A stretch of DNA of 64,000 nucleotides from Legionella londiniensis (GCF_001467825.1 NZ_LNYK01000030.1:426-64425), one strand, 5' to 3'. Shown: positions 26,962 through 35,125, counted from the first letter of the stretch. Notes: a model not told the origin generated them from the sequence alone. Numbers and translations are program-made.

Positions 26962-29959
26962 CGATTTTAGGATGATCGTGATTTAACTTTGTCAGTAATG
27001 ATGCATCATTCGTTATACGTACTACCAGATTTTGTATTACCTTTTGATATTGCTCTTTACAGAATCCATGCATTTTTGATGATTGTTCCGTTATTTTTTC
27101 ATATTCAGCCAGTACGGGATATTCCTTACACAAGTTATTCCATGCTTGTTTTCTGTATTGCTGTTGGAAGGTCTGAATTTTTTCCCTGAGTAAATCCACA
27201 GGAATATGGTATTGAGAGGCGATATTAACTATATGAGGATAATCTTTTGACAAATCAATTTTTAAACGATTACTGTTAAGTAATAACTCATAATCTTCGG
27301 AGCTAGATGACTTTGCAATTGCTTCTATCATTTGATAACGGTTATAACGATCAGCATAACTTTTTATTTTCTCAATAAATGTGGACGGTAGTGCCATTTT
27401 TTCAATAGATTCTAATTGAGTTGAAACCAATGCTGATGCCTGCTTATCTCTTTCAAGGCTGCGGGTATAAAGCTTACCAAATTCGGGCAAATGATAGGGA
27501 CTTATGTTCTTTTGTTTTGCCTCCTTCTCTAATAACTTGAATTGCTGTTTTAAATCCTGTGACTCATCCATAAGGTTTGCCACAGAACGTGCGACAGAAC
27601 GAGCAATTTGTTGTTCTTGAAGCTGTTTTTTAACGCCTTGTGCATATAAATAGGCTTCATAATTAACGATATAACTCCATTTATCTTTAATAGTAGTTGC
27701 CGTCCTTGCAATATAATTAATAGCTTTGCCTACCAGACTGTCAGAATCAAAACCCGCTCGTAGCGCAAAATCCAGAGGCCAATCGATCACATTATCTTTA
27801 GTCGTACTGCGCGATAAAGTGTGAACCAACGCATCGAGGTCGGAATGAATCTGGGTATTCGCATAAATCTGCAATTTTTCTTTATGGCGTGTCATTGCAA
27901 CGAAAGCGAGGTGTTTATCCCAATAGGTGTTGTCAATCAACACACTGGCCTGTTCTACAGTCATACCCTGAGATTTATGTACGGTTAGTGCATAACCATA
28001 ATCAATCCATTTATAGTTTTGGGGAATAATGACTTGTTCCCCACTGTCTAATATAGCGGTTAATGTGTTTGCATTAATATCAGTAATTGTTGCCAAGTCA
28101 CCGTTATGAACCCCTAATGGTTTGTTATTTTGACGAAATAAAATACGCTCGCCTTTTGCAAGTGATAATGAGCTAGCTCCATTTTGAGAAAAATAATCAA
28201 ATCCATCTTGGTTCACCAACCCATTTTTAATTGCGGCTAATCGCCCCTTAATATTAAGTTCATCAACCGCAGAGCAACTAAATGCCAGCATCACATGCTG
28301 TTTTATCGACTCAGCAGTTAAATTTTTCTGCCACATATCAACCAATGCATCGGTGGTTTCATTTTTTCCGTCAAAAAAATGAATGGCTTCCCTTTGCGCG
28401 TAATGATTAATCGCCTCTTTTATTTCACCTCGCGCCAAAGCAAGGCTTGCCATCCGGTCGCCTTCATCACGCTGCCGTCTGATATTGCCTAACTCAATAT
28501 AGCCTGTACGTGCGGCAATACCTCTGAAAATCTCGCCCTTATGAATGGGTTTTAACTGATCCGGATCACCTACCAAAACAATCTTTGCCCCTGCCTCATC
28601 AACAGCTTTCAACAGAAAGCTAAGGTTATTAAAGTCGACCATTCCTGCTTCATCAATAACGAGCACATGCCATTTAGTCAGTGACATTTTCCCAGTCTTA
28701 AGCCTATAAGTGAGAGAAGCAATAGTTGAAGCTTGAATACCCGTTTCAGACTGTAGCATTTTCGCCACTTTACCTGACAGCGATGCCCCCAATACCATAT
28801 GCCCTTGCTCTTCATAAAGTTCTTTTAAAGGTTTTAGCAAATAACTTTTACCTACTCCAGGGCGACCGATTAAAACGCTAATATCTTTGCCTTGAATAAT
28901 AAATTGCATAGCTTGGGCTTGTTCCTCATTAAGCTGGTATTGCTTAATCACTTTTGCCAAGTTTTGCTGCAAAACATGGTTTTTACGGACGGATAAACGT
29001 TCCACATGTTCAAGAAGTTTGCCTTCTTCAATATATTGTTTTCGCGTAGTATAAGATTCGATACCCTGATCATTACCGCCTAATTTAATAACCTCTTGAT
29101 GCTCTAAAATCTGAGCAACCACTTGCAAATAATTGGTTGAATGATGCGTTTTTTGAAACGTTTTAAACACTAATCGTTCGATATCGCGGCGGCTAAACAC
29201 ACTATGGGTTTCTGCAATACGTTGAATAAATGTTTCAGGATTTAATACAATATCAGCTCGAACATCATTAATAAGCCTGTTTTCTTCATGCAAATAATTA
29301 TCATGATGATGGCTTATGCGCCCTGTATGTCTCTCGCTAATTACATGATTCAAATCGACAGAAAGCTCTAAGCCATGTTCTCTAAAAAAATTATTCTGAT
29401 ATTCTCGCCAAAGCTCACCCCAATAATCTTTTTCAACAATAAATCGCTTGGCAAAAGCTGGATTAAGATCACGTGCTTTATATTTGGAAAATCGATCTTT
29501 TTCCAAACGTCTTGTCGAAATAAGAATATGCGCGTGAGGATTGCCATCGCCATGATCATGAATGGCAATATCAGCAGGTAATCCATTATCAACAAAATAG
29601 GTTTGCGCAAATTGTTTTGTAAGTTCTATTTGCAGCGGTAAATTCAGTTCTTTAGGGAGAGCTAATACCACATCTTTACAAAGCTGGGCATCTCGCCGAT
29701 TTTCTGCCTGCTCTACTTTATTCCATAAAAATTCACGGTTAGTGAACTCAGAAATAGCATCAGGTGGTAAAAGTACTGTGGAAAATGCCACATCATGGCG
29801 ATTGGAATAATCATGGGTTATGCCAGTGCGTGCATCATAAAGCGTTGAGCCAGAACGATAAGCACTTGCAGCAATCGCACTATGCCCTTTAGCGCGGGTA
29901 TGAATGGAGACATGAGCAAAAGCAATAGCCACGGATACGCCATCAGGTTTGTGATCCAT
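26906..29959 (-). CDS. traA: Conjugative relaxase-helicase, Ti-plasmid TraA type (MOBQ)
   Basis: The protein is 1017 residues and nicks oriT, then unwinds the transferred strand. The N-terminal MobA/MobL domain has AIAASAYRSGS and the three-histidine metal site HDHGDGNPHAH (His134, 136, 142, 144). A RecD-like helicase follows: GRPGVGKS with Lys371, VIDEAGMVD and LTVHKSQGMTVEQA. The last 250 residues are coiled-coil rich. The gene faces the lvh operon and its start lies beside a nic-like sequence at 30047-30062. A complete relaxase supports autonomous transfer. Confidence 0.93.
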   Translation of the reverse strand: MDHKPDGVSVAIAFAHVSIHTRAKGHSAIAASAYRSGSTLYDARTGITHDYSNRHDVAFSTVLLPPDAISEFTNREFLWNKVEQAENRRDAQLCKDVVLALPKELNLPLQIELTKQFAQTYFVDNGLPADIAIHDHGDGNPHAHILISTRRLEKDRFSKYKARDLNPAFAKRFIVEKDYWGELWREYQNNFFREHGLELSVDLNHVISERHTGRISHHHDNYLHEENRLINDVRADIVLNPETFIQRIAETHSVFSRRDIERLVFKTFQKTHHSTNYLQVVAQILEHQEVIKLGGNDQGIESYTTRKQYIEEGKLLEHVERLSVRKNHVLQQNLAKVIKQYQLNEEQAQAMQFIIQGKDISVLIGRPGVGKSYLLKPLKELYEEQGHMVLGASLSGKVAKMLQSETGIQASTIASLTYRLKTGKMSLTKWHVLVIDEAGMVDFNNLSFLLKAVDEAGAKIVLVGDPDQLKPIHKGEIFRGIAARTGYIELGNIRRQRDEGDRMASLALARGEIKEAINHYAQREAIHFFDGKNETTDALVDMWQKNLTAESIKQHVMLAFSCSAVDELNIKGRLAAIKNGLVNQDGFDYFSQNGASSLSLAKGERILFRQNNKPLGVHNGDLATITDINANTLTAILDSGEQVIIPQNYKWIDYGYALTVHKSQGMTVEQASVLIDNTYWDKHLAFVAMTRHKEKLQIYANTQIHSDLDALVHTLSRSTTKDNVIDWPLDFALRAGFDSDSLVGKAINYIARTATTIKDKWSYIVNYEAYLYAQGVKKQLQEQQIARSVARSVANLMDESQDLKQQFKLLEKEAKQKNISPYHLPEFGKLYTRSLERDKQASALVSTQLESIEKMALPSTFIEKIKSYADRYNRYQMIEAIAKSSSSEDYELLLNSNRLKIDLSKDYPHIVNIASQYHIPVDLLREKIQTFQQQYRKQAWNNLCKEYPVLAEYEKITEQSSKMHGFCKEQYQKVIQNLVVRITNDASLLTKLNHDHPKIANKLLVQAQSHSAHEQSH

Positions 29960-30180
29960 CGATTGCTTTTTGATTGAGAAAAAAACTTGTCCATGAAGAA
30001 TTTTCTTTTTTTATACAGGGTTAATTTAGCAAACATTCGAATGAATGTATATTGCGCCCTTGAATTCTTCTGCGGGAGTGATTTGAGTTCGCTACGCTCA
30101 CTAATGTGTAAATATCTATTGATTTCCAAGATCCTGAACGGTACGCTTACATTGTTAACGTCATTTGCGGAGATGACATC
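29960..30180. promoter_or_regulatory. oriT: Probable origin of transfer (oriT), Ti/RSF1010 type
   Basis: This 221-bp region separates the relaxase gene (-) from two small mobilisation genes (+). At 30047-30062 the complementary strand reads CAAGGGCGCAATATAC, close to the nic region I remember from Ti plasmids (CAAGGGCGCAATTATAC), which belongs to the MOBQ class like the relaxase next door. Beside it lies an inverted repeat ACATTC-GAAT-GAATGT at 30033-30048. A second partial one (AGTGA...TGAG / CTCACT) lies at about 30077-30103. Such hairpins next to nic are usual recognition sites. Confidence 0.75.
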
Positions 30181-30387
30181 ATGTCAAAAAAGACAGTATC
30201 GCAAATGGAAGCAGTACTCTTGGATAGAATCGAAAAAGCCAAAATCAAGCTGAATAAATTGCAACAAAAACATAAGCTTGAAATTGGTACTCTTGCCTAT
30301 AAGCATGGCCTTCATCAATTTGATATGCAGCGATTGGAAACAGCATTTTTGAAATTTGCTGAGGAGTTACGCCATGACAATACTTAA
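30181..30387 (+). CDS. Small mobilisation accessory protein, TraD-like
   Basis: The 68-residue basic helical protein (LLDRIEKAKIKLNKLQQKHKLEIGTLAYKHGLHQFD) resembles the short TraD/TraC proteins encoded next to oriT in Ti-type conjugation systems, which bind oriT with the relaxase. It lies on the opposite strand from traA across the oriT region and overlaps the next gene by 14 bases. Confidence 0.7.
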   Translation: MSKKTVSQMEAVLLDRIEKAKIKLNKLQQKHKLEIGTLAYKHGLHQFDMQRLETAFLKFAEELRHDNT

Positions 30388-30637
30388 ACAAATTGAGAAG
30401 GAAAGACAACTTCTTGTTCGTTGTGAAAAATCACTTGCGTTAGAAAAGTTGAAAAAGCGTAAAGCCGATACTCGGCATAAGATTGAATTAGGAGGGTTGG
30501 TAATAAAATCAAGAATGGAGCAATATAATAAAGCAACCATTCTCGGTGCATTGGATTTTGTTTTCAACTTAATTAAAAAGGATAATTCGTATCAAATGTT
30601 ATTTGAATCCATAGGAGAAAATATTTTCTCAAATTAA
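30374..30637 (+). CDS. Second small mobilisation protein, TraC/TraD-like
   Basis: From the ATG at 30374 the protein is 87 residues. It has a charged helical N-terminus (LEKLKKRKADTRHKIELGGLVIKSRM) and a C-terminus LGALDFVFNLIK, the (R/K)KIELGGLV...LLGAL pattern of conjugal TraD. It is coupled to the previous gene. It stops 5 bases before the convergent end of the SLATT gene. Confidence 0.72.
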   Translation: MTILKQIEKERQLLVRCEKSLALEKLKKRKADTRHKIELGGLVIKSRMEQYNKATILGALDFVFNLIKKDNSYQMLFESIGENIFSN

Positions 30638-30642
30638 CAAAC

Positions 30643-31506
30643 TCAAATGTCTCTTCTCGCAGCCCATTGAGTATGCTCGCGCGAAAAGGCATTTTCTGTA
30701 TCGCCAACAAATAATGAAAAATCTTGATCATTGTTAGGCATGGCAGACTGCTCTTTAATGAAGTTTATTTCATGCGCAGCTAGCGCATAAGATGCTGAAA
30801 GCTCAGAAAATCTTTTTGCTTGCATCCAACCTAATAGACTTGCAGATGTTGCTACAAAAATATCCGTTGGCCAAAATGTTTGTTCTGAAAAAATAATACG
30901 AAAAATTGCACATAAGACAGCAATACTATTAACAAAAATTAATGCCCCAAAAAATTTTTTAGACATTCCTTTATTAAAGTTAGCTTTTTTTGCATACCAT
31001 GCTAGCTGTTCGCTAACACGATCTTGCATATAAATATTCCAACGATTCTCTAAAGGTTGACTTCTCATTGTCTCCATAACTTGAGTAATTTGAGGTGCAT
31101 CTAAGCGTGTTGTCACTGCCCTAAAAATTTCAGCATTTTGATCTACAATAGCCTTTAAGCTTTTACTAAAGTGAGTTCTGGCATTAGTATCATCACCTTG
31201 AAAAGGTTCGGCTCGGCTAACGTACCGCCATGTAATAGTTTTAATTGATTCAGCTACTGCCCGACCAGCATACCAAAGCCGATCAGGGCGCAAACTAAAT
31301 AAATAGATTGAGCAAAACAATACTGAAAGGAGCGTAATTAGCTGTAATATTGCGATTAATGAGCCTGAAATATTAATTAGGGATAAAATTGCAGCAAAAA
31401 TAAGCAGTACCAGATGAGCAGTTAATGCAAGAAAAAAACGCTTCTGCGATAACAAAGATAATTCATCAGCTGAGCAGTAGATAGATGGGTAATCCGATGA
31501 TTGCAT
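30643..31506 (-). CDS. SLATT-like (DUF4231-like) membrane effector candidate
   Basis: The 287-residue protein has two pairs of membrane helices: about residues 24-47 with 50-70, and about 190-212 with 217-235. Between them is a helical stretch with WYAGRAVAESIKTITWRY, and near the end EHTQWAARRD. The R-A-x-AES-x-K-x-x-x-W-x-Y and Y-x-x-x-R-V-x-x-Q-x-x-WY patterns are what I recall from SMODS/SLOG-associating 2TM effector (SLATT) domains, thought to form pores on a nucleotide signal. It lies 15 bases after the TIR-like gene on the same strand. Role as toxic effector is inference. Confidence 0.65.
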   Translation of the reverse strand: MQSSDYPSIYCSADELSLLSQKRFFLALTAHLVLLIFAAILSLINISGSLIAILQLITLLSVLFCSIYLFSLRPDRLWYAGRAVAESIKTITWRYVSRAEPFQGDDTNARTHFSKSLKAIVDQNAEIFRAVTTRLDAPQITQVMETMRSQPLENRWNIYMQDRVSEQLAWYAKKANFNKGMSKKFFGALIFVNSIAVLCAIFRIIFSEQTFWPTDIFVATSASLLGWMQAKRFSELSASYALAAHEINFIKEQSAMPNNDQDFSLFVGDTENAFSREHTQWAARRDI

Positions 31507-31521
31507 ACGAGTTCCATGTTG

Positions 31522-31992
31522 TCAGTAACCAAGCTGTCTATACACTTCATCAGTATAATACCAATCACGATCGTTTTGAATTGTATAATTCTCAAGGGCA
31601 TAAGCAACAATTTTTGGTGAAAATGGAACAAAAATAGCACCGATATTACGAATAATTGACGGACAAGTGCTATCTACAACTTGGCGGGAACCATCAAGAT
31701 TGATTCCTATAATCCGACATCTTTTCTCAAGAGCAACTTCCATTTCCCATCGTACATATTTGTGCTTATTGCGTGTATCATTTCCTATTAACACAGCAAA
31801 TGTACCAGCCATATTAATACGTTCACGACATTTGCGTTTGATGTATGCTTCGTTCTCAGAGTTTATTTCGTGAGAGAGTTGGCAATCTGTAAAATTAAAG
31901 TCTATATGCTCATGATTTTTCCATGCCAGCATCAAACGATAATAGTGGATATCTGTACTGCTAAACCCAACAAATGTTCTTGGAAGCCCCAT
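31522..31992 (-). CDS. TIR-like protein (Thoeris ThsB / DUF1863-like)
   Basis: The protein is 156 residues and consists almost wholly of the TIR-like fold. It opens with RTFVGFSSTD (beta A), then ENEAYIKRKCRERI, AGTFAVLIGNDT and the helix motif KYVRWEMEVALEK with Trp82-Glu83, followed by RIIGINL. In ThsB-type proteins the corresponding Glu catalyses NAD+ breakdown to a signalling cyclic nucleotide. It precedes a SLATT-like membrane protein as a probable two-gene operon. Family assignment is fairly secure; the signal and trigger are not known from sequence. Confidence 0.82.
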   Translation of the reverse strand: MGLPRTFVGFSSTDIHYYRLMLAWKNHEHIDFNFTDCQLSHEINSENEAYIKRKCRERINMAGTFAVLIGNDTRNKHKYVRWEMEVALEKRCRIIGINLDGSRQVVDSTCPSIIRNIGAIFVPFSPKIVAYALENYTIQNDRDWYYTDEVYRQLGY

Positions 31993-32063
31993 TGCATTAT
32001 CCCTCTATAATTACTATGTATTCATGGCTTATCTACTTAAATTGCATTCAATTTAGGCTTTAT

Positions 32064-32525
32064 TCATATCTGCCTTAATCGTTTTGCCTCAAGAAATAAA
32101 TTATTACACTTATCTTCCATTACCCCTCCAATCAAACGACAATTATAAAAATCAGGCGTTTTTGACAAAATTTCTTTTACACCAACCTGAATTTGCCGAC
32201 CAAACAACTCATGCAAAAACGAAATGGAAGAACCGAAAACCACTTTAGGGATCATCGCCCAATAAATCGCAGCTGCACACATAGGACAAGGTTCAGCGGT
32301 GGTATAAAGACTAAGCTTGCTGACATCACCATTAAACCCATTATTAAATAAATTATGGATAACAGATAATTCGCCATGCATCAATGGATGATGATGCGCA
32401 CTATTCACCGACTTCAAAAGAATTTCCTTATCGTCATAAACAATAATTGCGCCATAAGGAGCAATCGGATTAGACGCAGCCACTTCAATAGTAGCCCTCA
32501 TAAAATCATGAATGTACTTATTCAT
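32064..32525 (-). CDS. Nucleoside/nucleobase deaminase (CDA fold, GuaD/TadA-like)
   Basis: From the ATG at 32525 (GAGGGG upstream) it is 153 residues. The zinc-binding and catalytic residues are present: HGE (His50, Glu52) and PCPMC (Cys80, Cys83). EPCPMCAAAIYWA plus a C-terminal EIL...FYNCRLIGGV resembles guanine deaminase and related enzymes more than cytidine deaminase. The substrate cannot be fixed from sequence. Its start overlaps the end of the VUT-transporter gene, so the two are co-translated and may handle the same base. Confidence 0.85.
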   Translation of the reverse strand: MNKYIHDFMRATIEVAASNPIAPYGAIIVYDDKEILLKSVNSAHHHPLMHGELSVIHNLFNNGFNGDVSKLSLYTTAEPCPMCAAAIYWAMIPKVVFGSSISFLHELFGRQIQVGVKEILSKTPDFYNCRLIGGVMEDKCNNLFLEAKRLRQI

Positions 32526-33948
32526 TGTTTCGCCCCTCTGGCTTGATATAGTTTTCAGCAAACTTATTCGCACTGAGTTTATAATTGGTATCAATTTTGA
32601 ATGGGTTTAAATTTGATAATTCATCATAAATATCCACCTTTTCTTTAACCTTGAGAAAATAGATCAACAAGATCGAGACGGGTGCAAGAATAACCTCATA
32701 GGATATTTTATATGCATCTTCAAACACAATCACGCTTGCCAACTTTTCAGTTGGCACAATTCCATAGAATGCCACTAGCGAGAAAAGACTAACATCGATG
32801 ATGATTCCAAACGCTGACGAAGTTGCAATTCTTGTCCAAACGGTAGTGATAAATTCCTTTTTCAAAGAAATGCCGCGTTTGCGCTGCCTTGATTTAATAA
32901 GCGAAATGACAGTGGAATTGATGGTCATACCGAGAAAAAACGCTGTTGCAGATGCAATAAACATTCGTGCCTGATTATGCAAGATTAATTTAAATGGCTC
33001 GTCATCGCCGATAGCCAACAAATTTGTTATCCAAACATCGAAAACAAAGAGCAAATTGCAAAAAATAACAAACAATATCATCTGCTTAGTGCGCTCAATC
33101 CCATATACATCAGTCATCATATCTGCTGCGAGGTACGCTAGTGAAAAGACAATGCCACCTACATTAATGGTCAAAAAACCTATGGTTATGAATTTTGCCG
33201 CCATCGTTTTGGAAGCAATAAAAAATACGATGCTGGAACAAAACAGCATATGATGGTATTTAAATGTATTGCCATCCCTTTTTATGGTTTGAGGCAGGTG
33301 GAATTCAAACACCCGTGCATTACCGATAGGACTTTCAATCTGTTCAATTTTTGCAATCAGTCTAAATAATCCCTGATAAAATATATTGAAAAATCCAAAG
33401 ACTAGCAGAGGAACACTAAGCTGCGAGAGACTACTATCGTTGTGAATGTTTAGCCAAAATATGTCTAGCAGACAAAAGGTTAATAAGAATATCCAGAAAA
33501 TATATCCTTTATAAATTGGGTTTAAATTAAGGCTAAATCGTATTGGCAACACGGAACAAGCCCATAAAAATAAAGAGCTTTTTGCCAAGTATAAAAAATC
33601 TCGGCCAAGCACCTGCGTATAGGTCGCTTGCATTTTCCAGAACGAAGATGCGGGCAACCAAATAGCAAATTTTAAAAATAAAATATAAATAGCATGGAAC
33701 AGTATTACTGAATACACCGTATGCCGGAGATAAGCAAAGCCGTACACGCTGTGTATTAGCCGCAGCACGAAAAAGACAATAGGCCACCACAATAATTCTG
33801 ATGCTGTATGTATTCCAAATATATTAATGATCTCCGCTTCAGCAGGAACGGTAATCAAAGAAAAGAAAACAGCAAACCCAAGAAGAGTGTGGAATACTTT
33901 AAATTGCAGTGGAGTTTTGGACTTTCTTATAATCGGGCTATTCATCAA
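32518..33948 (-). CDS. Tandem VUT/YhhQ-family membrane transporter
   Basis: The protein is 476 residues, about twice the usual 220-240 of VUT (DUF165, queuosine-precursor transporter) proteins. The C-terminal half, from about 240, is typical: DMMTDVYG near 275, TRIATSSAFGIIIDVSLFSLVAF near 390, and YDELSNLNPFKID at the end. The N-terminal half looks like a diverged second copy: LIHSVYGFAYLRHTVYSVI aligns with MMTDVYGIERTKQMILFVI. The known family member YhhQ imports preQ0/preQ1. What this one moves is unknown. Confidence 0.8.
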   Translation of the reverse strand: MMNSPIIRKSKTPLQFKVFHTLLGFAVFFSLITVPAEAEIINIFGIHTASELLWWPIVFFVLRLIHSVYGFAYLRHTVYSVILFHAIYILFLKFAIWLPASSFWKMQATYTQVLGRDFLYLAKSSLFLWACSVLPIRFSLNLNPIYKGYIFWIFLLTFCLLDIFWLNIHNDSSLSQLSVPLLVFGFFNIFYQGLFRLIAKIEQIESPIGNARVFEFHLPQTIKRDGNTFKYHHMLFCSSIVFFIASKTMAAKFITIGFLTINVGGIVFSLAYLAADMMTDVYGIERTKQMILFVIFCNLLFVFDVWITNLLAIGDDEPFKLILHNQARMFIASATAFFLGMTINSTVISLIKSRQRKRGISLKKEFITTVWTRIATSSAFGIIIDVSLFSLVAFYGIVPTEKLASVIVFEDAYKISYEVILAPVSILLIYFLKVKEKVDIYDELSNLNPFKIDTNYKLSANKFAENYIKPEGRNNE

Positions 33949-34297
33949 TGAAAACCCTCTTTAAAGTAGTGACACACTTGCTTTTTAAGCTTTGTTCCTT
34001 CTTACTTGTAATGATCAGTCTTTCTGCATGGGAGCCAAATTGCTGTCCCATGTCAAATACAATACGTGGATCAACCAGATAAATCATGTCCGTTTTCACA
34101 AACTCGGCGACAGACATTTCTTCACTAACGCGCTTGTTCGCAATATGAAAAGCAATAGATAATTCATTGCTATCAGGATCAGGGTATATATTATCAATCC
34201 GAATAAGGTATGGTTCTCTAACTTGCTTTGTAAATCGTAAAATTAGGTGCTGATATGCAAAACGTAAGAATCTGTTTCCATTACTCCATTTGTCCAT
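33938..34297 (-). CDS. Conserved-looking small protein of the VUT/deaminase operon, unknown
   Basis: From the ATG at 34297 (GGATG-like Shine-Dalgarno) the protein is 119 residues; a longer frame from 34348 overlaps the repressor gene more deeply. It reads IRIDNIYPDPDSNELSIAFHIAN then VKTDMIYLVDPRIVFDMGQQFG, a mixed alpha/beta soluble domain with no membrane helix. I do not recognise it. It overlaps its downstream neighbour by 11 bases and belongs to the same operon. Confidence 0.65.
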   Translation of the reverse strand: MDKWSNGNRFLRFAYQHLILRFTKQVREPYLIRIDNIYPDPDSNELSIAFHIANKRVSEEMSVAEFVKTDMIYLVDPRIVFDMGQQFGSHAERLIITSKKEQSLKSKCVTTLKRVFIDE

Positions 34298-34313
34298 AAT
34301 TACATCCTGAAAC

Positions 34314-34958
34314 TTATTTTTTTGAATGTAGCCTCTGATGTACCTCAAGGATCACACCTGCAATAGCGTGCAAATTATTATCGAATATCTCTACGGGTAA
34401 TTTAGGGTTTATTGGGTACAGATAAACCTGGCTCCCTTCAAGAACGTATTTTTTAATAGAACAATGCTGCGGGCTATCTTTTTTCTTCACAAGAATATAA
34501 GAGCGATCATCTGGAGCGATATCAGGATTAACGATTAGTAAAGAATTTTGTGGGAAGGTTGGTTCATATAAATCAGTGTCTATAACCAGCGCATAGTAAT
34601 CGCCATCAATTTCATTCGGTGCCCATCGATACCATTCTTTAGTCATTTGTGTCGGATTACTAAATTCATAAACAGGCAACGATTGTGTTGTTTGTTCACT
34701 GGAAACTCCTTCTCGAACAATTGGCTCCAAGCCAAGTAACTGCTCAATAGTAATTCCAAAATAATTCGCAATTTGCAGCAGTGTACTGGCTTTAGGGTCT
34801 GTAACATCCCCATTCAAAATTCTAGTAATTTTGTTAGTTGGTATTCCCAGCTTTCGTGCTAATGCCGCAGGTGTAAGCTTATTCTCACGGTCGATCAAGT
34901 CAGTGAGGGTTTGCGCCAATAGCAAATTGTTAGATTCATTTAAAATATTTATCGACAT
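34314..34958 (-). CDS. XRE-type repressor with S24-like domain lacking the catalytic serine
   Basis: The 214-residue protein has an N-terminal HTH (LTPAALARKLGIPTNKITRILNG, about 28-50) and a C-terminal S24 fold. Where the family has D-S-M-E-P this has D-L-Y-E-P (Leu130 in place of Ser), while the Lys region (CSIKKYVLEG) remains. It is therefore unlikely to cleave itself and may respond to a ligand or partner. It starts the operon running through the small protein, tandem VUT and deaminase, and three palindromes just upstream of its start are probable operators. Confidence 0.85.
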   Translation of the reverse strand: MSINILNESNNLLLAQTLTDLIDRENKLTPAALARKLGIPTNKITRILNGDVTDPKASTLLQIANYFGITIEQLLGLEPIVREGVSSEQTTQSLPVYEFSNPTQMTKEWYRWAPNEIDGDYYALVIDTDLYEPTFPQNSLLIVNPDIAPDDRSYILVKKKDSPQHCSIKKYVLEGSQVYLYPINPKLPVEIFDNNLHAIAGVILEVHQRLHSKK

Positions 34959-34970
34959 AGCTTGATTTCG

Positions 34971-35020
34971 TTACATAGATGTAATAAATTACATTAGTGT
35001 AACTAATTACACCGATGTAA
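34971..35020. promoter_or_regulatory. Three phased operator palindromes
   Basis: TTACA-N4-TGTAA-type palindromes occur at 34971-34984 (TTACATAGATGTAA), 34989-35002 (TTACATTAGTGTAA) and 35007-35020 (TTACACCGATGTAA). Their starts are exactly 18 bp apart. They lie 13 bases upstream of the S24-like repressor start and between it and the rightward genes, so they are the likely binding array of that repressor and could control both directions. Confidence 0.85.
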
Positions 35021-35125
35021 AGTAGATATTACCATATTTTAAGGAAATATCACTTAGTCATTGGTATTGATTTTATTTAAATCAGCAGCGCAGTAGATAT
35101 GCCTTGCAGTAAGGAGTGTTCGCTC

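Noticed and set aside
29987-30253. 88-codon ORF across the oriT region
   Set aside because: Overlaps the TraD-like gene in another frame and runs through the nic and inverted repeats; low-complexity start.
30643-31992. Reading the TIR/SLATT pair as a toxin-antitoxin system
   Set aside because: Sizes, the single-domain TIR fold and the four-helix membrane partner fit sensor-effector better; no antitoxin-like DNA-binding protein is present.
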